Source of the DNA: Zopfochytrium polystomum
Lineage: Eukaryota > Chytridiomycota > Chytridiomycetes > Chytridiales > Chytridiaceae
Length of the DNA stretch: 64,000 bases
NCBI GenBank assembly: GCA_025765615.1
Contig: JAIVFJ010000139.1
Span: forward strand, 62,001-126,000
Reading direction: 5' to 3'
The notes beneath the pieces were generated by a model that made no database searches, had not been told where the DNA came from, and worked only from the letters and a program-made list of their open reading frames with translations. Shown here one piece after another: positions 47,901-64,000 of the stretch. Position 1 is the first letter of the stretch, and each line of letters starts with the position of its first letter. The position numbers and the translations under genes are program-made.

Positions 47901-48887
47901 GGGGCTTCAACTCGGTAGCAGTCGGTTGCGCAGAAGACGGTGCCCCTACGGGCGTGTGCGCGGGGTTCGAGTTCCAGTTTCCGTATTGCTGGGGCGGGGT
48001 CTGGTTCTCCGCGTTGTTCGCCGGCATTTGAATGACAGCAGGCCCATGACTGTACTCAGTATCTGGGACTTGCTTCGGAAAGTGAATGACCCCATCCCAG
48101 TTCTCTGCCAGACAGCCTGGAGAGATCACATTTAAAACTGATTCAACCGATCGCAGTCTGCAAGGGTGGACAGTTAGAAATAGTAGCGGGACGTCTTTTG
48201 CTTATCGAACCTTTTGTCTAATATGCTGAATTTGTTTTTCCGTACAGTGGGTGCTTTCTTCTTTACCATTGGTGACTGCAGCCAACACATGGTTGAAGTC
48301 ATATTTAGTGTTGCCAAGAAATTTAGCTTCTTAAAACGATCGATATTTACGTAGTGGCAAGCGCTGGGCTGAGAGCGGCATCCTACGCAAGGTGTTTCGC
48401 CTGAGCACTTGATGCGCTTTTTTCTGCAGGGATCGCAGGCGCGCACGGTCCGAGATCGCTTCGATTTGCCGTTCGATGCGGTACCGCCTTCCATAAGCTG
48501 ATCTGACGGCCGCTTGAGAGGGTTGCCTCCCGACGACGACGGTGTTGCAGCCAGCGAGGAGGAGCCGGGGGCGACGGACGAGGAATGAGCGCGGGCCATA
48601 AACTCGTCGCCGTCGCCGTACTCTTCGTCCTCGTCGTCGTCGTCGTCGTCCTCGTCGTCTTCGTCGTCGTCCTCGTCTTCGTTGTCGTCGTCCGCGAGAA
48701 TCGGTTCGGACTGACGGAAGTGCTGGTGCTGCTGCAGGCGGGCCCTTCGGGGGTTATTGCTACCGTTGACGCCGGAACGGCTGCTGATGCTGCTGCTGCT
48801 GCCAGTGCTGCTGGATGCAACGGCGGCCATCGTCGCGGGGGAGGGCGCAGCGGCGGCGTCGCTTGTGGGATGATGATCTGACCTCAT
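44976..48887 (-). CDS. Zn2Cys6 fungal transcription factor with fungal_trans domain
   Basis: A nuclear regulator in many exons. Exon 1 (48351-48887) has Ser-rich and very acidic stretches (residues 66-95). The Zn cluster at residues 151-177 is C-X2-C-X6-C-X5-C-X2-C-X6-C (starts CDPCRKKRIKC). Exon 2 (from 48157) begins with the coiled-coil RLRSVESVL. The regulatory domain is recognisable from ALINHLVDQYFQKFH, EFPMLDEPWFRNEL, LFTAQALIILSM and ATATWTYVGMAVRKCQE to RRTWYCVMLAEFYVR and SGRPLSIDSNDWD. The last exon (to 44976) carries a long Gln/Pro-rich activation-type tail ending PPPPHIVVHRPE. It is unrelated in detail to the tandem pair at 1-6094. It is divergent from TAF5. Confidence 0.87.
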
Positions 48888-49112
48888 CGGGGTGCGCGGT
48901 GTATGTCTGGTGGCACGCTGGAAAGGAAGGAACCCGGGAGCGAAAGAGAGAAGTGAGGAGGAGATACTGACAGACTGACAGACTGACAGACTGACAGACA
49001 GACAGAGACAGAGAGACTAACGTCAAAAGAAAAACTTTCATTAACCCTGTCGAGTTTTCAATTTTCCGTAACGCCGACAGCGACCGCCACCTCTTCGCGA
49101 ATCTCTGCTGAC
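48888..49112. promoter_or_regulatory. Divergent promoter with CTGA/CAGA repeat
   Basis: A 225-base region between divergent start codons, holding a tandem CTGACAGA-type repeat at about 48966-49018. Confidence 0.5.
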
Positions 49113-51920
49113 ATGGTGGGTTGTTGGTATGCCCACCTCCAATAAGGCTCACTGTACCACACACCCCTCCTAGGGCGACGATGCAGATCGAATCGTTGCG
49201 GCGTACCTGCACAGTCGAGGTCAGTCGGCTTTGACGGCGCTCGCCCGTGCCCACTACTGGATGATCTCACCGGAAACAACTGCGGTCGTTCCCTCCCCTC
49301 GAACAAACAAACAGGCTTCGTGTCTGCCGAATCGGCGCTCCGCCAGGAAGCAAAGATAAAGCCACTCGAGTCGCTGCAAGATGAAGCGCGCATGCAAGCG
49401 GCGGAGGCGTCGATTCCTGAATTTATCTTGTTCTACAACGAGTCGGAGATGAACAACCCATCGGCGTACAAGCAGAGCTACGGCAGGCTGCGAAAATGGG
49501 TCGAAGACTCGTTGGAAAAGTACAGGGTGCGGTGCAGCTATGGTTTTCCTGTTTCTGTGACGGAATGCGCCGCGGTTTTACGCTAGCCTCTCGTTTACTC
49601 ACCCGCTCCTGGAAACGCAGATGGAGCTGTCGTCTGTGCTATTTCCAATCTTTGTTCACGCGTATATCGACCTTGTAACAAGGGGCATCGTTGATCAAGG
49701 TGAGAAGCGGTGACGACTGTTCGGTCCAAGTTCATGTTGACAACAGCTCTCGCAGCGCGGCTGTTCATGGACGCGTACCAGGCAGACCACATGGAGGCTC
49801 ACGGTGCCGACGTTGTTCGACTCTCTTCGGTGACGTCTCCCGCTCTCGCCCAGGAAAACGACCTCGTGCGAAGTTTTATAACGAACAGATATTGCGTTAG
49901 AATGAGTAGATACTCGTTCGAGCTTCTGTTGGCATTCTTGCAGGTGCATGAGAGCTTAGCATGAAAGTTTTCAATTTTCATGACTCTCACTTTGGTTGCG
50001 ACTGGCAGGACAACAAATTCATGCTCCTCACTCGACTAGTTAATGGGCACATATCTATCAAAGGTACCGCTTTGTCCCCGCTCGCCTCAGTGGATCCCGT
50101 TGCTGAAAGTTCTCCAGTTGACCACCAAAGGCCGGGAATGTACTCTGCGCTGGACGACGCAACGGGGTTGACCGGCCTAACATTCTCCGAGATGGAAACC
50201 TTCAACCAACAGCCCGTCTCGCTCGGTCTCCTTCCGCCAGATCCTTGGGTCGTCTCCGAAATCGAATCAGCGCTTACGCAGAACGTAAGTGTTCGTGTCG
50301 TTGGAAGTAGCATTCGGCCTTGACACGACACTTCAGCGAATGGATGTGGGCGAGATGCGCGACGAGCTGCTTTCAAATCTCAAACGGGAACCTCCTCCAG
50401 ATGCGCCAGCGCGGGAGACTGTACCGCTTCCGAACCCGTGAGCAAATGGTTTCGTCCAGTTAAGGGAGCCTATCCTTGACCCTCTCTATGTCTTTAGCAA
50501 ATTTTCAGACATTTTGCGAGAGATTGAGTCGTTTAAAGAACTCAAAGCGCGGATAAATCTGGACCGGACCACCTTGCCGTCTATTTGCTGTTACACTTTT
50601 CACAACACATACGAAGGGTACCTCATTGGAAGCGTAACCAATCATAGCCTAACGCCAATTCAGCTTGTCGTCTCTGAGGATGTCAGACGACTCAACCCTC
50701 GCGATTGCAGGCTTTAATGACTCTTTTGTTCGCGTTTGGAGCCTGAAGGGGGACAAGCTCAAAGGTATGCCTTGTTAAAGGCCTCGAAAAAACGAAGACG
50801 TCATCACTAATGCACAGCTTGCCTGAATAAGATGACTCTGATTGTGTTTCTCTGATTGGGCATTCTGGCCCTGTTTATGGGGCGGCCCTAAGCAGAGACA
50901 ATAAATTCGCCCTCACCAGCTCCGAAGACAGCACTGGTGACGAGAGACAGCTTAGAAGATGAATTACTGATATTCGGTTACAGCTCGATTATGGAGCTTG
51001 CAGACTTTTTCCAACCTAGCGGTTTATAAAAGCCATAATTATCCTATTTGGGATCTCGATCTCAGCCAAGACAATGTTTACTTTGCAACTGGGTCGTATG
51101 ACCGCACTATTCGACTGTGGCGGACAGATATAATTAATCCACTAAGAATATTTATTGGGCACAAGTACGCTTTGCTTCTTGTCGTTGCGATTGTTAACAT
51201 TTTCCAAGTTCCGACATTAATGTAGGCTGATTATTAACACAGCGCCCGGCGATTTAACCAGTCGATTTCTCCGACAGTCCGTCCGCTTCCATCCAAACTG
51301 CAACTATATTGCGTCTGGATCCAGCGATAGTCAAGTTCGACTTTGGAACATTCAGAAAGGAAACTGCGTGAGGCTCATGAAGAGCCACATCGAGTCTGTC
51401 CAGTCGCTGGCGTTCTCGCCAGATGGCCGCACCCTTGCATCTGCCGGTACGGTTTTTTAGTCCATTATTTCCGTTTTGTTCTCGACATTAAACGCTGATA
51501 TTTCTTGCGCACAAAAGGCGAGGACTGCCTCATCAAGCTGTGGGACCTTGGAAGCGGAAAGCTGATCAAGACGATGACCGGCCACTCCAACGTCATCTAC
51601 TCTCTAGCTTTCAGCCGCGACGGAAACCAGCTCGTTTCCGGGTCCGCGGACAACACGGTGCGCATTTGGGATCCAAAGACTGCTGACGCGACCGAGTTGA
51701 AGCGAGAGCCTGGCGGAAGGCTGAAAGCTCTGGACGCGTGAGTTGTGTTGCTCGCTTGCGGCTTCCAGCTCTTGGCGGTTGACCGAAGTTTTTCTTACAA
51801 CTCAGGTCTCCTGATCAACTGGGTGTCTTCCCGACAAAAAAGACACCCGTCTTTCATGTTCAGTACACGCGATCAAACGTGGTGTTGGCGGCTGGTCCTT
51901 ATCTGGGAGGATCGGCGTAA
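49113..51920 (+). CDS. TAF5: TAF5-like TFIID subunit, LisH-NTD2-WD40
   Basis: A scaffold subunit of TFIID (and of SAGA in fungi). Early exons are 49113-49115 (ATG only), 49174-49219, 49315-49526, 49621-49699, 49747-49943, 50009-50063, 50091-50284 and 50337-50437, with more to 51920. A LisH-like start (DDADRIVAAYLHSRGF) is followed by the NTD2 region (YKQSYGRLRKWVEDSLEKYR, SVLFPIFVHAYIDLV, LVRSFITNRYCVRMSRYSF). At least six WD repeats follow, for example GSYDRTIRLW, GSSDSQVRLW, AGEDCLIKLW and GSADNTVRIW. The ending PTKKTPVFHVQYTRSN, LLAAGP-like, matches TAF5. No frame break is needed. The start relies on the ATG|GT intron and is less certain. Confidence 0.9.
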
Positions 51921-52120
51921 AAAGCCTGCGCGGAACGTCTCGTTGCCGCGATTATTCCAAAGGACTTATGACGTGAATCAAAGCGCTCCCATTTGCTGAG
52001 CAAAATTTTGTACCAAATAAACAGTTGAAATTGCGGGAACTGCTTTTACGTCCGCACTATCCCCCGAATCCCCCACCGGACCCCTCAGCCCGAAAGGAAT
52101 CGGAATCCAGCAAAAAGCAA

Positions 52121-52622
52121 ATGGCACACAACTGGATCATTTGGCGTCTCTACATGGCCCACGTGTGCGGCCTCCCGGACGAGCGCCACGCCGTTCGGGT
52201 CCTGGCGGAAGCGCGAGACAATTTCGACAGCAACATCCTCGACTTTATTCGCCGCCTCGACGGTGCAGTACACATTTACAACACCTCCTCTTACCCACAC
52301 TCCATCCGGCATGTCTTCATTCGGAGGGGAGGGAGGGTCCGAACCAGCTCTGTGCCGAACAACCCCCCGTCCATCCGTCGGGACGAAACCATCTAACCGA
52401 ACAAAAATAAACTAATACCAAACCACCGTCCGTTCACAGCAAAGGACCAGCTGCGCGCCGGCGCGATCGCGCGATCGCTCGAGATCGCAGAGGAGCTGAT
52501 CGACCCGACGGACCCCGACACGCTGAAGCTGACGGCGCGCGGCCGGCTGCTGCGTGGCGACCCGCGCGGCGCGATCGGGATCTACCAGGACGCGCTGCGG
52601 TACGCGGGCGAGGATTGGGTAA

Positions 52623-52665
<43 letters not shown>

Positions 52666-53876
52666 GTTAGGCGGGGTTGGGGGCGACAAAGTTGGAATCG
52701 TAACGCTGACCGTCCGCTGTGCGAACACCCCTTCCGCCCTCATTCTACCTCCAACAACTCCTCCCCCACCCTGCATTACCGGGACATTCATTTTTTAGAT
52801 CATCTTTCACGGGTTGGCTGAATGCTTCGCGGCTGTGCAAGAGTTGGACACCGTGCGTGCTTTCTGTTCTTTCCCCGGGCTGCCCACTCCTAACGCGTTT
52901 TTTCTGTTCCTCTGCGTTCAAGGCGGAGACTATGTACCAGCGCGCGCTGTCGCTCAACAAAAACGAGGCGAGCTTCATCGGGCTCGGTCGGCTGTACGCG
53001 AGTCGCAACGACGACGCGCTGGCAGCCGCCTTGCTCGCCGAAGCTGTGGAGTAAGTGGAGGGGCTCGTTTTTGTTCTTACACATGCAGCCGATACGCTGA
53101 TTCACAAGCTTGGCATTTAACCTCGCGCACAAAGACTGTCGCCAAAGTCGACGGGGCTGTTGGAGCTTCTCGGACAAGTGTACTCGCGCAGCGGAGAGTA
53201 CGAAAAGGCGACCGACTGCTTCCGGCGGATCGTCGACCTGGAACCGTTCCACTACGACGTGAGCGCTACAAGTTTTTGCTTCATGCTTCAAATCTTTACA
53301 CTCGCGTCGTCCGTCTCACTCTCCCCCCACTCCCCTCCAGGCGACACTCTCCCTCGCAACCCTCCTCCTCCGCCAGCACCAACTCGCCTCCCGCCGCGCC
53401 CGGTCCTCCTCGGCCGCCGCCGCCGACTCCGCCGCCGCCGCCGCAGCAGCAGAAGCACTCCACGACGAGGCGCTCGCTGCGCTACGCACCGCGGTTGTGC
53501 TGAGCCCCGGCGGTGGTAGCGGCAGCAGCTGCGGCGCGGGGTCAGCGGCAACGCTGTGGAACAGCGTTGGTGTGGCAGTGGGCGACGCGGGGCGGCGTCG
53601 GCAGGCGGCGGCGGCGGCCGCGTGCTTCAAGGTTGCCGCGGAGGCCGCGACGCGGACGTGTGCGGCGCCGGCGCCGGGCTCTGCGGACGGAAGTGGCTGT
53701 GGCGGCGGCGGGGTGGAGACACGGCAGCAGCAGCAGCAGCGGGAGCTGGTGATGCAGAACCTCGGGTCGAGCCACGTCCGGACGATGCAGTATGCGTCGG
53801 CGGCGGTGTTTTGGGGGGCGCTGGACGACGGGCGGAGGGAGAAGGTGGACGGCGGCGCGGGGGTTGGAAGAGAGTG
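52121..53876 (+). CDS. BBS4: BBS4-like TPR protein (BBSome subunit)
   Basis: A tetratricopeptide protein of the BBSome, which carries membrane cargo in and out of cilia. ATG 52121 starts MAHNWIIWRLYMAH, matching the BBS4 N-terminal helix (NWLIHLHY). Coding exons continue to RRLDA, then from about 52439 (KDQLRAGAIARSLEI through IYQDALRYAGEDW), 52798 (IIFHGLAECF), 52921 (AETMYQRALSLNKNEASFIGLG), about 53136 (LSPKSTGLLELLGQVYSRSGEY) and 53341 to the stop. The block LWNSVGVAV and then VRTMQYASAAVFWGAL aligns with conserved BBS4 TPRs. The protein ends there, so the last TPRs and the tail of animal BBS4 are missing. An open frame upstream to 52025 could extend the N-terminus. The second-last intron after 52619 holds a T run of about 37. 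Confidence 0.82.
52627..52663. repeat. Poly-T run in BBS4 intron
   Basis: About 37 consecutive T just after a 5' splice site. Confidence 0.9.
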
Positions 53877-54090
53877 AGGAGTCAGGAGGCCTGGCCGGGT
53901 TGTGTTGAGTGAGGATCAGAATTGAGTCGATGTTTGTTATTGAAATCTTGTTAGGAGGGCAAACACATTAGTGAAAAAGAGAGAAGGAAAACCAAGATGA
54001 TGCTACTTTGAACGCCGATTACAAACAAATCAAAAGGGAAGAGGAGGAGGTGCTGCGTGCTGAAAGGGGAAAAACCTATCCTCCACGGCC

Positions 54091-54522
54091 TCACAAGAAC
54101 CCTGCAACTACCAGCGCAACCGCAACAAGGACACCACTCCACTTGAGGTGCGAGCGCCTCCCCCCATCGGCGGCAGAGCACGCAGACAGGCCGCCGATGA
54201 CGACGCCCTTTGCGACGGGCTTGCAGACGGGTGCGACGTTTACTTCGGCGGTGGAGACAAAGAGCGACGGGGTTCCCGCGCAGGTGGCCGAGTTCTCGTA
54301 GAAGGCGGCGGTCGAGGCGTTGACGAGGGAGAAGGACGCCGCGTCGAACGGGACGCAGGAGGGCGACGACGACGATGAGGCGGCGGCGGTGGCGAGGGTG
54401 GTGAGGCGGATGGAGGTGAGGTTCGTCGCGGGCGGGCAGGCGGCGAGCGAGGCGTTGTAGGTGACGGCGAGGGCCGGGGTGCACTTTGCGGGTGAGCTGC
54501 TGCCGCCGTTGTTGTACGCCAT
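54091..54522 (-). CDS. Small Cys-containing protein with hydrophobic C-terminus, paralogue A
   Basis: A 143-residue protein of unknown role, similar along its length to the protein at 63335-63772. Shared features are the start MAY(N/D)NGG, a TYNASLAACP-like motif, SLVNAS-x-AA, the block ATCAGTPSLFVSTAEVNVAPVCK, GVV(I/V)GGLSACS and a hydrophobic C-terminal helix (VLVAVALVVAGFL). About six Cys are conserved and several N-glycosylation sequons occur. The C-terminus looks like a tail anchor or GPI signal, but there is no N-terminal signal peptide in this frame, so an upstream exon may be missing. Confidence 0.6.
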   Translation of the reverse strand: MAYNNGGSSSPAKCTPALAVTYNASLAACPPATNLTSIRLTTLATAAASSSSSPSCVPFDAASFSLVNASTAAFYENSATCAGTPSLFVSTAEVNVAPVCKPVAKGVVIGGLSACSAADGGRRSHLKWSGVLVAVALVVAGFL

Positions 54523-57500
54523 TGTTGGGGATTATTGAATTGATTGACTCGATTGATAGTGCGACTTTGTTTTTGTTCTTTTCTTTGAAAAACACCACAC
54601 GTGCCCTCTGCTCCTTATTTGTACATTTTTCGGAAACTTTTGCGTTTGTAATAATCGACGAAAGGCGGATAATTTCTTTCCAAAGGCGGGCAAGATAACC
54701 AAAAAAATTTTCGCTGTTGCACAAGGTTGTGTCGGCTTGAAAAGGAAATTCGAGGTCACAGCCATCCATAAAAGGCAAACGGCTTCGCCTCCGCGTCAAT
54801 TCCGCGTGTTAACCCCCCCCCCCCCCACACAGACGAGTTTTCCGTGTGGCTCGACAGAACGAACAAAAAAAGAAGAACCAGACGGCCTTCGGGAGAATCG
54901 GTGGCGGAACGCCAAAGTCACGAACAACGGTATCCAGCGACGTCACTTAAACGGATTCCGCAAAGCCATGTCCACACCCTGTTCCATGATCTACCGCACA
55001 TGTACCGCACCGAACGAGATGTACTCTTCGCAGATCGCATCTGAAAGACAAGCGAAGTCTGAAAAATGCTTTACGAAGTCATCGCAACCAACAACACACG
55101 ACAGCGCAAACTTTCCGTCAACTGACAGGGAACAACAGTGGCTCAAGTTGCCGGCGAAACGCAACCTATCACGGCATCCATTCAAGTTATACCCATGACT
55201 CTGGTGCAAATACAATTGGGCCAGATGATGTAGCCGGCGACGTTTTTTTACTGTTAGAGTTTTTGCCCTGAAACAACAAATAGAGCACCACTAGCAGGAT
55301 TGGCAAGCGACGCAAGTTCAAACAAAACGTCAAATGTGGTCTCCATAAGCGAATATGGCAGCAATTTCATCAGAAGGGAGGCGATGACGCGCCGCCACTT
55401 CAGCCGGCCTGCAGAAGAGGCCAAGCCGACGCAACCAGGGGCGGCGTCGGAGCTGGTGGCACGGGTGGTGCCCGGTGGACGGGGGCTGCGGAGGCGCGGA
55501 ATCAGGAGGTGCGACGCGGGAACCGGCAGTGGTCGCGCGAGACCAAGCAAGCAAAGATTAAGTCCGTGGCGACGATCGACGATCGACCAGCTGGCGCAGG
55601 AGCTCGAACCTACTGGAGGAGCTATACAAAGGACAAGCAGTTTCTGGGAGGACGAGCTCGGAGGCGATTGGAGACCTCGGCACCCCGACGATTCTAACTA
55701 ACAATGAGAAACAAATACAACACCGAGTTTTCCTTCAATATAATACCGACAAGCCGAACTACATCGCAGCATTCTCGCCATATTCAGGCCGTCCCGATCG
55801 CCATCTCACTTCTGATAGACGTGCGAGATCAACAAAGCAACCTTTTTGTTTGCGATCGCTGACGCACCATCCGGTCTGTCATGACTCCGAATCTCATCGC
55901 ATCTCCCATAACGCGCCCTCTTGGAACTGGCGCAAGCGAGGAGCAGGCTTGCCAATCGGTTTCCAGTTTAATGAAGGGAGCTCGTGTTTATTTGAAAGCC
56001 CTCCTTTTCATTTTTTCGCTTGGAACGGCAGGAAAAGTGCAGTGTCCTCGCAGCAGCTGCAGCCTCCTTTCTTGCATTGGAGTCTTCCACACTCACACTA
56101 TCGCAGCTCAACGAACCTGCTAGATCTTTCGGATTGTGGTCTTAAGGCGCGGAGAATTGACTTCCAGAAACGTCGAAGAGTACCCCCGCCTGCGAATCGG
56201 CTTGGCTCGTCGGCGGGGGTTAGCTGGCTCGTGAAGGGTCTGGCTGGCGCAAGAAGTTGCATTAACTCGTTTCTAAAAGCAGTTCAACCTCCGCAAAATC
56301 CTTGAATCTTCAACGGGAAATCATCAGGTGTCCGCAAAGGCGCCTTCATTTAGTGACGGGTTCCAAAGGTCGGCACTGGTTCCCAAGAAGCAGTTCGAAC
56401 AGAGTCCTCTTAGATATTACCCGGTTCCGGTTTTAGAATAAACTCTCACTGCAACCACCACAGTCTCGCCTTCTACAGGCGGCCCCGTCCAAGATGCATG
56501 TCCAGCATTGAACTGATTATTGAAAAGAATTACTGGAATCTCTGCCTCTTCTCTACTCCTGAAACCAACAATCGCATCACCCCCGGTGCGTTTTATGTCG
56601 ATAAACAATCTGATTTCGAAGAATGATTCGAATGAGAAAATTGATTCGTTAAATCCAAAGAGTGAGTAATTGCCCGGACTCACATGGGACCGCAGCCTTC
56701 GAAGTGCGTCCAAAATTCTTTCTAGAAAATGGGACAGCTCAAGATGCTCGCACCGACAAGAATATACCGTGGAATTCTTGGACGTGCAGCTCTTTGTTGA
56801 CGATGGAGCAGCCGTTGAACTGTGAGATGACAGCCTCCGAATCCCTTTGATGGGTGAATGCGATCGCCGATGTTGCTGGTCCTGACCGTTGCCTTTACAC
56901 ACCGATTCTACGAATCAGCGCCAAGAAGAAGGAATAGCGACCCAGTGAGAAAGGCGTTGGGAACACTGTATTCAGCGTACACTTGCCCGAACTGTGAGAA
57001 CAGAACTTGACTGAGAGCCAGGTTCGGGCCGTGATTTCGGCAGCGTTTAAGACGAAATGTTGACTCTCAGGTCTAATGAATTATGCTTTCGATCCACAAA
57101 ACCAGTCTTTTTCGTTCGCATATCACTTAGACTACAGACGTTTTTTGGTCATGCATCGAAGCGGTTTCTCGGCGCTTGACGGATGCTGTTCAACTACTGA
57201 ATGAGCAGATTGGAACGGGCGCATTCCGTCTTGTATCAGCCGTCCCAATGGCTCCATGTTGAACGACCCACCTGCATTGACGAAAAACCCCATCCAAGGT
57301 GTCACGCAAGTCAACCTCATCCGAATGAGCAATCCAAAAGTTTTCAGCCAGGTATGAATGGCAAGTTCGGGCGTCGGTTGGTTCATTCTTTCTCTTTTCT
57401 CTACCTAACTCTGCCCAATTGTAATAGTGTCGATGTCACGTAAATCTGCCTCCCATCGAAGCTGCTTCTCGAACATTCGGCGAACAGGGTCTGTGGCGTG

Positions 57501-57616
57501 GAGCCTGAGAGGGAGGATCAGTTGCTGGTTCTTCCCGATTTGGGAACTTGCTACTGGCAAGATGGCGAAGGGAGACAGAGTGCAAGGGAGAGCACGAGAG
57601 AGAGATATAGACAGAG

Positions 57617-57673
<57 letters not shown>

Positions 57674-57817
57674 CAACAAAGGACTCCCAAAACCACCCGA
57701 GACAACCCGCCGACCTTGTCACATATGCGCGAACACACATAAAAAGAAAAAGAGAGACGATCTCTCTCTCTCTTCACCCTTTGTCGAATTTTTCAATTGT
57801 CAGCGGCGAAACAATCC
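54523..57817. other. Unresolved region with protein-like fragments on both strands
   Basis: About 3.3 kb in which no complete gene could be built. Protein-like stretches are: minus strand 54991-55215 (LRFAGNLSHCCSLSVDGKF), minus 55254-55550 (TTFDVLFELASLANPASGALF), minus 56417-56902 (SPGNYSLFGFNESIFSFESF). On the plus strand near 57150-57260 is CIEAVSRRLTDAVQLLNEQIG, followed after a shift by NPIQGVTQVNLIRMSNPKVFSQ with a good donor at 57351. A C run lies at about 54815-54826. It may hold a decayed or many-exon gene. The end holds the promoter of the ATPase gene with a GA tract. Confidence 0.35.
57614..57673. repeat. (GA)n microsatellite
   Basis: About 60 bases of GA repeat with one AAAG interruption, about 145 bases before the ATPase start codon. 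Confidence 0.9.
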
Positions 57818-62687
<4,870 letters not shown>

Positions 62688-63334
62688 GACAAAGTTGTAA
62701 CAGCATATATTGCATTATAGTCGCCTAATAACATTATCAAGTCAGTGTTGAATGGGTGGTTTTTTACAAACGAGAAATATGTGAAGAAGTCCCATCACCG
62801 GTGGAAGTGAGAAAGAGGAGAGGAAGGGGAGCGCGCATCCTCATGCTGGGTGATCCTTTTTTTGACTCATGGTTTCCCGCTCAGAAACAATCCGACGTTT
62901 CATACCTTTTGCCGTGGTGTCGGAATAGCCTTGACCTCACAAACCCCGCTCCGCGCCTTTCGTTCTCCCATTACTAGTCAACAACAAGCCAACACCCAGA
63001 CCGCACCTAACCCGCCGGCAATGCGAACAACAATATTCATTACCCAGACTGCGCATTCGAGCAGATCTGACATCTTCCCTTTCTTGGAAACAACAATGGC
63101 GGTGGGGAACGACCTGAATTATTTGGTGTGACCAACAACAAAGTTACCGACAAGAAACAACATTCAGATTCTTATAGAGAAAAGAGGTATTTGAACACTA
63201 CTCGCAATGGTTTCATTATGGAAAGTAGAACGGAACAACTAATAGATGGAAGCTCGGGAAAGAAATCAGTTTTAGGTAAGTAACAAACGGATTATTAGCG
63301 GGTGTGCATGACCCAGCCCAGAGCCCAACAACTC
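62688..63334. other. Convergent intergenic region
   Basis: About 650 bases between convergent genes, without a supported coding region. The short plus-strand frame at 62850-63131 has no recognisable domain. Confidence 0.5.
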
Positions 63335-63772
63335 TCAGAACCCAGCCGTCCCCGCCCCGACCGCCGCCGCGGCCGCAACCACCACAACGACCGCCTTCGC
63401 CCACGACCCCCACCGTGCGTCGCCTTGCCGCCTTGCGCCCGAGCACGCCGAAAGGCCCCCCACCACCACGCCCTTCTTCGCGACCTTGCAAACGGGGGCG
63501 ACCGAGACTTCCGCGCTGCTGACGTACATGGCGGGGGTACCCGCGCAGGTGGTGGAGCCTTCGTAGACGGCAGCGGCGGAGGCGTTGACGAGGGAGGCGG
63601 AGGCCGTGGCGGCGGGGAAGGCGTAGCAGACGCCGACAGAGAGCAGAGAGGTCAGCGGCGTGGAGGTGAGGGACGAGGAGGCGGACGGGCAGGCGGTGAG
63701 GGTGGTGTTGTAGGAGAGGGCGAGGTAGGATACGCAGCGAGTCGCGCCCGTGCCGCCGTTGTCGTAGGCCAT
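63335..63772 (-). CDS. Small Cys-containing protein with hydrophobic C-terminus, paralogue B
   Basis: A 145-residue paralogue of the protein at 54091-54522, on the same strand, with MAYDNGG at the start, LSYNTTLTACP, ATASASLVNASAAA, TTCAGTPAMYVSSAEVSVAPVCK, GVVVGGLSACS and a C-terminal Ala/Val helix (VVVVVAAAAAVGAGTAGF). Here an extra Cys occurs in SVGVCYAFP. The role is unknown; a surface or secreted protein is likely from composition. No signal peptide is seen at this start. A GT run lies just upstream (63779-63800). Confidence 0.62.
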   Translation of the reverse strand: MAYDNGGTGATRCVSYLALSYNTTLTACPSASSSLTSTPLTSLLSVGVCYAFPAATASASLVNASAAAVYEGSTTCAGTPAMYVSSAEVSVAPVCKVAKKGVVVGGLSACSGARRQGDARWGSWAKAVVVVVAAAAAVGAGTAGF

Positions 63773-64000
63773 TGTGTGAGAGTGTGTGTGTGTGTGTGTG
63801 GTCGAGGTGCTGGGAACTGCTTGAGTTGAGCAGTTTTATATGTACACTTTTCTCTCTCTCTCTCTCTCTTTTTTTTTTTTTTTTTTTCTGTGGGGGGCAT
63901 ATGCAGTTTGTGGATTTGAAATTCAAGATGTGGGGGGGGAAAGATCAAAATTTTCTTCTGCGCTGCGCTTCCGTCCAAATTCGTGTAGTTTTGCTCTCCG
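63773..64000. other. Upstream region of paralogue B to window end
   Basis: Contains a GT run (63779-63800), a CT run and a T run (about 63850-63887), then mixed sequence. No gene is seen. Confidence 0.5.

Overview
This window looks like the nuclear genome of a zoosporic (chytrid-like) fungus. The genes are dense, GC-rich and split by short GT-AG introns of about 50-200 nt. There are three Zn2Cys6 fungal transcription factors. There are also genes that non-flagellated fungi usually lack: a BBS4-like BBSome subunit, a RIIAD1-like RIIa protein, a Frizzled-type receptor, and a possible axonemal protein. Taxonomy is inferred from gene content only.

Layout. 1-6094: two tandem paralogous Zn-cluster regulators with the same intron positions; the first lacks its 5' end. 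6095-18500: a transposon-rich block. It holds a decayed DDE_3 transposase (first catalytic Asp replaced by His), an old Ty1/copia-type relic on the minus strand, and, nested in that relic, a young Ty3/gypsy chromovirus (12292-16186). The young element has 353-bp LTRs differing at one base and a perfect TGGAA target duplication. Its gag, protease, integrase and chromodomain are open, but reverse transcriptase and RNase H are absent. It carries an 11-nt self-priming site of the Tf1 type and a candidate -1 frameshift heptamer. 18501-23506: a PhyH-type dioxygenase, then a gene-poor stretch with a broken ankyrin-like repeat gene. 23507-44867: Frizzled-like receptor, BAG protein, ChrR-like cupin, RIIAD1, an R-SNARE with a long Pro-rich tail, a possible axonemal protein, an EMB8/YheT-type hydrolase, rps14 (uS11), an unknown protein, an ArfGAP, a MAPR/cytochrome-b5 protein and an RlmN-type radical SAM methyltransferase. 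44976-53876: a third Zn-cluster regulator divergent from TAF5, followed by BBS4. 54091-64000: two paralogous small Cys-containing proteins flanking an unresolved stretch and a 14-exon P2-type cation ATPase with an unusual N-terminal extension.

Most genes are independent housekeeping, trafficking, ciliary or regulatory units; I see no operon-like cluster or secondary-metabolite pathway. Many otherwise convincing GC-rich genes contain a single-base frame break, mostly in the net +1 direction and at homopolymers. I read these mainly as assembly insertion errors, so the affected proteins must be pieced together from more than one frame. Coordinates of multi-exon genes give the outer limits of the coding region; exon limits are in the evidence text and were placed by hand from splice sites, phase and family similarity.
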